64,000 bases of DNA, taken from the NCBI GenBank assembly GCA_024234395.1, contig JACKOH010000001.1:2003001-2067000 (forward strand), given 5' to 3'. Positions 61,906 through 64,000 of the stretch are shown piece after piece; positions within the stretch are counted from its first letter, which is position 1; every line of letters begins with the position of its first letter. The notes below the pieces were generated by a model that saw only the letters and a list, made by a program, of their open reading frames with translations, was not told the origin of the DNA and searched no databases. Both the position numbers and the translations under genes were made by a program. Source of the DNA: Pseudomonadales bacterium (lineage in GTDB: Bacteria > Pseudomonadota > Gammaproteobacteria > Pseudomonadales > Pseudohongiellaceae).

Positions 61906-63612
61906 ATGCACCCGGTTCGCTTCCCGGCCGCCCTCCTGGCCATCCTGCTGCTGCCGTTGGGCGGCCATGCCCAATCCCCGCTGTCCGACTACCCCCCGGT
62001 CACCGATGCCCGACTGCTCAATCCAGAACCCGGCAACTGGCTTTCCTATCGCGGTAACCTGTCCGGCTGGGGCTACAGTCCGCTCGACCAGATCGATGCC
62101 GCAAATGTCGCCGACCTGCAGCCGGTATGGACCTTTTCCACCGGCGTCACCGGTGGCCACGAGGCTCCGCCGGTGGTCAACGATGGCGTCATGTTCATTA
62201 CCACGCCGGAAAATCTCGTCTATGCCCTGGACGCGGCCACCGGCGACCTGCTGTGGCGTTACCAGCACGACCTGCCCGCCAGCCTGATCGCTTTTCACCG
62301 GACCAATCGGGGAGTGGCGCTTTATGGCGACAAGGTCTACACCGCTACCCTGGATGCCCGGGTCGTGGCCCTCGACGCCAGGACCGGTGACAAAGTCTGG
62401 GATACCACGGTGCAGGACAACAACTTCGGCTACTACATCACCATGGCGCCGCTGGCGATCGATGGCAAAATCCTGGTCGGCACCTCGGGCGGGGAACTGG
62501 GGATACGCGGGTTTATAGTTGCCCTGGATGCCGAAACCGGTGAAGAACTCTGGCGCACCTACACGGTGCCCGCACCCGGCCAACCCGGCAACGAAAGCTG
62601 GCCCGGCGAATCCTGGCGAACCGGTGGTGCTGCAGTCTGGATACCCGGTCACTACGATGCGGAACTGAGACTGGCGTATTTCGGTACCGGTAACCCGGGT
62701 CCCTGGATCGGCGACCAGCGGCCTGGCGATAATCTTTATACCAACTCGGTGATCGCACTAGACATTGACAGCGGCGAGATCCGTAATCACCACCAGTACC
62801 ACTGGAACGGGTCCTGGGACTGGGACGAAGTCGCCACTCCGATACTGATGCCGGTGGAACGTAACGGCAGGCAGATCAACGCCCTGGTTCATGCCGGCAG
62901 AAATGGCTATCTGTGGCTGCTGGAGCGTCATGCCGACCGGATTGGTTTCGTGGACGCGGTGCCCTATGTCTATCAGAACGCCTTCGCCAGCCTTGATCCC
63001 GAAACCGGCAGGCCGACCTACGATCCGGAACACAAACCGACCACCGGAGCCTCCACCTCCTTCTGCCCTTCGCTGTGGGGTGGCAAAGACTGGCCACCTG
63101 CAGCCTATAACCCGACTACCGGACTGGTCTATTTTCCTGCCAACGACAATCACTGCGGCATTGTGGAAGGTCGGGAGGTGACTTACACACCGGGCAGTTC
63201 CTTTACCGGTGCCAGAACCCAGATGACCCTGCGCGAAGGCGCCGATCATATCGGTGAAATCCAGGCCTGGGACATGAACACCGGCCAGCAGGTCTGGACC
63301 CGGGAATTCGCTTCTCACAATTGGGGCGGCATTCTCACCACGGCCGGAAACCTGGTGTTCAGCGGCGGGACCGTGGACCGGTTTTTCCGTGCCCATGACG
63401 CCACCACCGGTCAGGAGCTGTGGCGCTTCAGGACCAACTCGGGAATCATCGGTGTTCCTTCCACCTTCGCCGTGGACGGCAAACAGTACGTGGCAATACA
63501 GTCGGGCTGGGGAGTCGACGCCGCCGCCATGACCGGCCGGGTCGATCAGATCCGCGGCACCCGCACCTTTGTGCCCCAGGGTGGCGTAGTCTGGGTATTT
63601 GCGCTGCCCTGA
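61906..63612 (+). CDS. PQQ-dependent (quinoprotein) alcohol dehydrogenase, lanthanide-type signature
   Basis: The ATG at 61906 follows GAGGAACAGCA. The 568-aa product has a signal peptide (PVRFPAALLAILLLPLGGHA) and an eight-bladed PQQ propeller with W-motifs (GDLLWRYQ, GDKVWDTT, GEELWRTY, QQVWTREF, QELWRFRT). By alignment from memory with methanol dehydrogenase, the metal/PQQ residues are Glu197 (TSGGELGIRG), Asn263 (GTGNPGPW) and Asp305. Asp307 two residues on (SWDWDEV) is the extra Asp that marks lanthanide-dependent enzymes such as XoxF (WDYDG), where calcium enzymes have Ala or Ser. No c-haem domain is present. A second PQQ dehydrogenase starts 143 bases downstream. Confidence 0.88.
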   Translation: MHPVRFPAALLAILLLPLGGHAQSPLSDYPPVTDARLLNPEPGNWLSYRGNLSGWGYSPLDQIDAANVADLQPVWTFSTGVTGGHEAPPVVNDGVMFITTPENLVYALDAATGDLLWRYQHDLPASLIAFHRTNRGVALYGDKVYTATLDARVVALDARTGDKVWDTTVQDNNFGYYITMAPLAIDGKILVGTSGGELGIRGFIVALDAETGEELWRTYTVPAPGQPGNESWPGESWRTGGAAVWIPGHYDAELRLAYFGTGNPGPWIGDQRPGDNLYTNSVIALDIDSGEIRNHHQYHWNGSWDWDEVATPILMPVERNGRQINALVHAGRNGYLWLLERHADRIGFVDAVPYVYQNAFASLDPETGRPTYDPEHKPTTGASTSFCPSLWGGKDWPPAAYNPTTGLVYFPANDNHCGIVEGREVTYTPGSSFTGARTQMTLREGADHIGEIQAWDMNTGQQVWTREFASHNWGGILTTAGNLVFSGGTVDRFFRAHDATTGQELWRFRTNSGIIGVPSTFAVDGKQYVAIQSGWGVDAAAMTGRVDQIRGTRTFVPQGGVVWVFALP

Positions 63613-63755
63613 CCTGCAGGGTCCGGTTGCGCGGCGGCCCGCAGACCTTTTATTCTTGCGCACAGGAACGACTCAGCAGGTACCTAACCGGTATCCGTCC
63701 CGGGAGTCACCGTACCGATGCCGGGAATCCCAAATAAAAACAGGACAAGAACAAC

Positions 63756-64000
63756 ATGAAAAGTCTCTTCACCCCTCGTCTCATCCTGGCCCTGCTGCCT
63801 CTCGGTTTCAGCCTGATCGCCGCTCACGCCAGCGCCCAGTCGCCCCTGGACAATTACACACCGGTAACCTATGAAGAACTGGAAAACCCACCTGCCAGCG
63901 ACTGGCTGATGTGGCGCCGCACCCAGAATCACTGGGGCTACTCGCCACTGGACCAGATCAACAGGGACAACGTGGGCAGTCTGCGGCTGGCCTGGGCCTG
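63756..64000 (+). CDS. PQQ-dependent dehydrogenase, second copy (cut by window edge)
   Basis: The first 81 codons are in the window. A signal peptide (KSLFTPRLILALLPLGFSLI, cleavage near SAQ-SP) is followed by the start of a PQQ propeller (PASDWLMWRRTQNHWGYSPL, then DQINRDNVGSLRLAWAW), matching the same region of the preceding gene (GNWLSYRGNLSGWGYSPLDQ). Tandem PQQ dehydrogenases suggest either different substrates or different metal preference. Confidence 0.9.
   Translation, partial: MKSLFTPRLILALLPLGFSLIAAHASAQSPLDNYTPVTYEELENPPASDWLMWRRTQNHWGYSPLDQINRDNVGSLRLAWA

Overview
The window is about 64 kb of moderately GC-rich DNA from a gammaproteobacterium. The evidence is the gene order read on the minus strand from 23.6 kb down to 1: birA, coaX, tRNA-Tyr, tRNA-Gly, tRNA-Thr, tufB, tRNA-Trp, secE, nusG, rplK, rplA, rplJ, rplL, rpoB, rpoC, rpsL, rpsG, fusA, tufA, rpsJ, rplC, rplD, rplW, rplB. 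This is the Pseudomonas/Xanthomonas-type arrangement of the secE-nusG, rplKAJL-rpoBC, str and S10 clusters. Many exported enzymes, PQQ dehydrogenases and an outer-membrane DUF5916 protein suggest a free-living aerobic, probably aquatic, heterotroph. The species cannot be named from the sequence.

Region 1 (1-23.6 kb) is the core transcription and translation block. Good sigma-70-type promoters can be read ahead of rpsJ, rpsL and the tRNA-Tyr operon. There is a hairpin between rplL and rpoB, a probable L10 leader ahead of rplJ, and an unusual terminator in a 441-bp gap between rpsL and rpsG. The two tuf genes encode identical proteins.

Region 2 (23.6-38 kb) is the most unusual part. A CstA-type transporter is followed by four exported six-bladed NHL propellers. 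Three of these are tandem paralogues (28.8-33.6 kb) that keep the residues known from the eukaryotic peptide-amidating lyase PAL: one Arg, three zinc His and one Tyr. About 2.6 kb downstream, on the same strand, is an exported fusion of a Cys-less redoxin domain, a CxxCH haem site and a copper type II monooxygenase domain that keeps both copper sites of PHM. PHM and PAL are the two halves of eukaryotic PAM, so this looks like a bacterial two-step copper oxygenase plus lyase system with unknown substrate. A HupE/UreJ-like membrane protein lies in the same stretch. The intergenic DNA is full of palindromic GGGACAGTCCC repeats and holds a 268-bp MITE-like element.

Region 3 (38-53 kb) holds a SUMF1-like protein overlapping an UnbU/RnfD-like membrane protein, the DUF5916 protein, an HD-GYP phosphodiesterase, a PhyH-type dioxygenase, a glutamine amidotransferase, a DUF305-LVIVD fusion and an eIF2B-like protein with no clear start codon.

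Region 4 (53-64 kb) holds a Tat-exported aminotransferase facing an exported RidA, an overlapping AMP/thymidine-phosphorylase-like and PRPP-synthetase-like pair, a LysM protein with an M15-like domain, an exported M18 aminopeptidase and two consecutive PQQ-dependent dehydrogenases. The first dehydrogenase carries the Asp-x-Asp signature linked to lanthanide use; the second runs off the end of the window.
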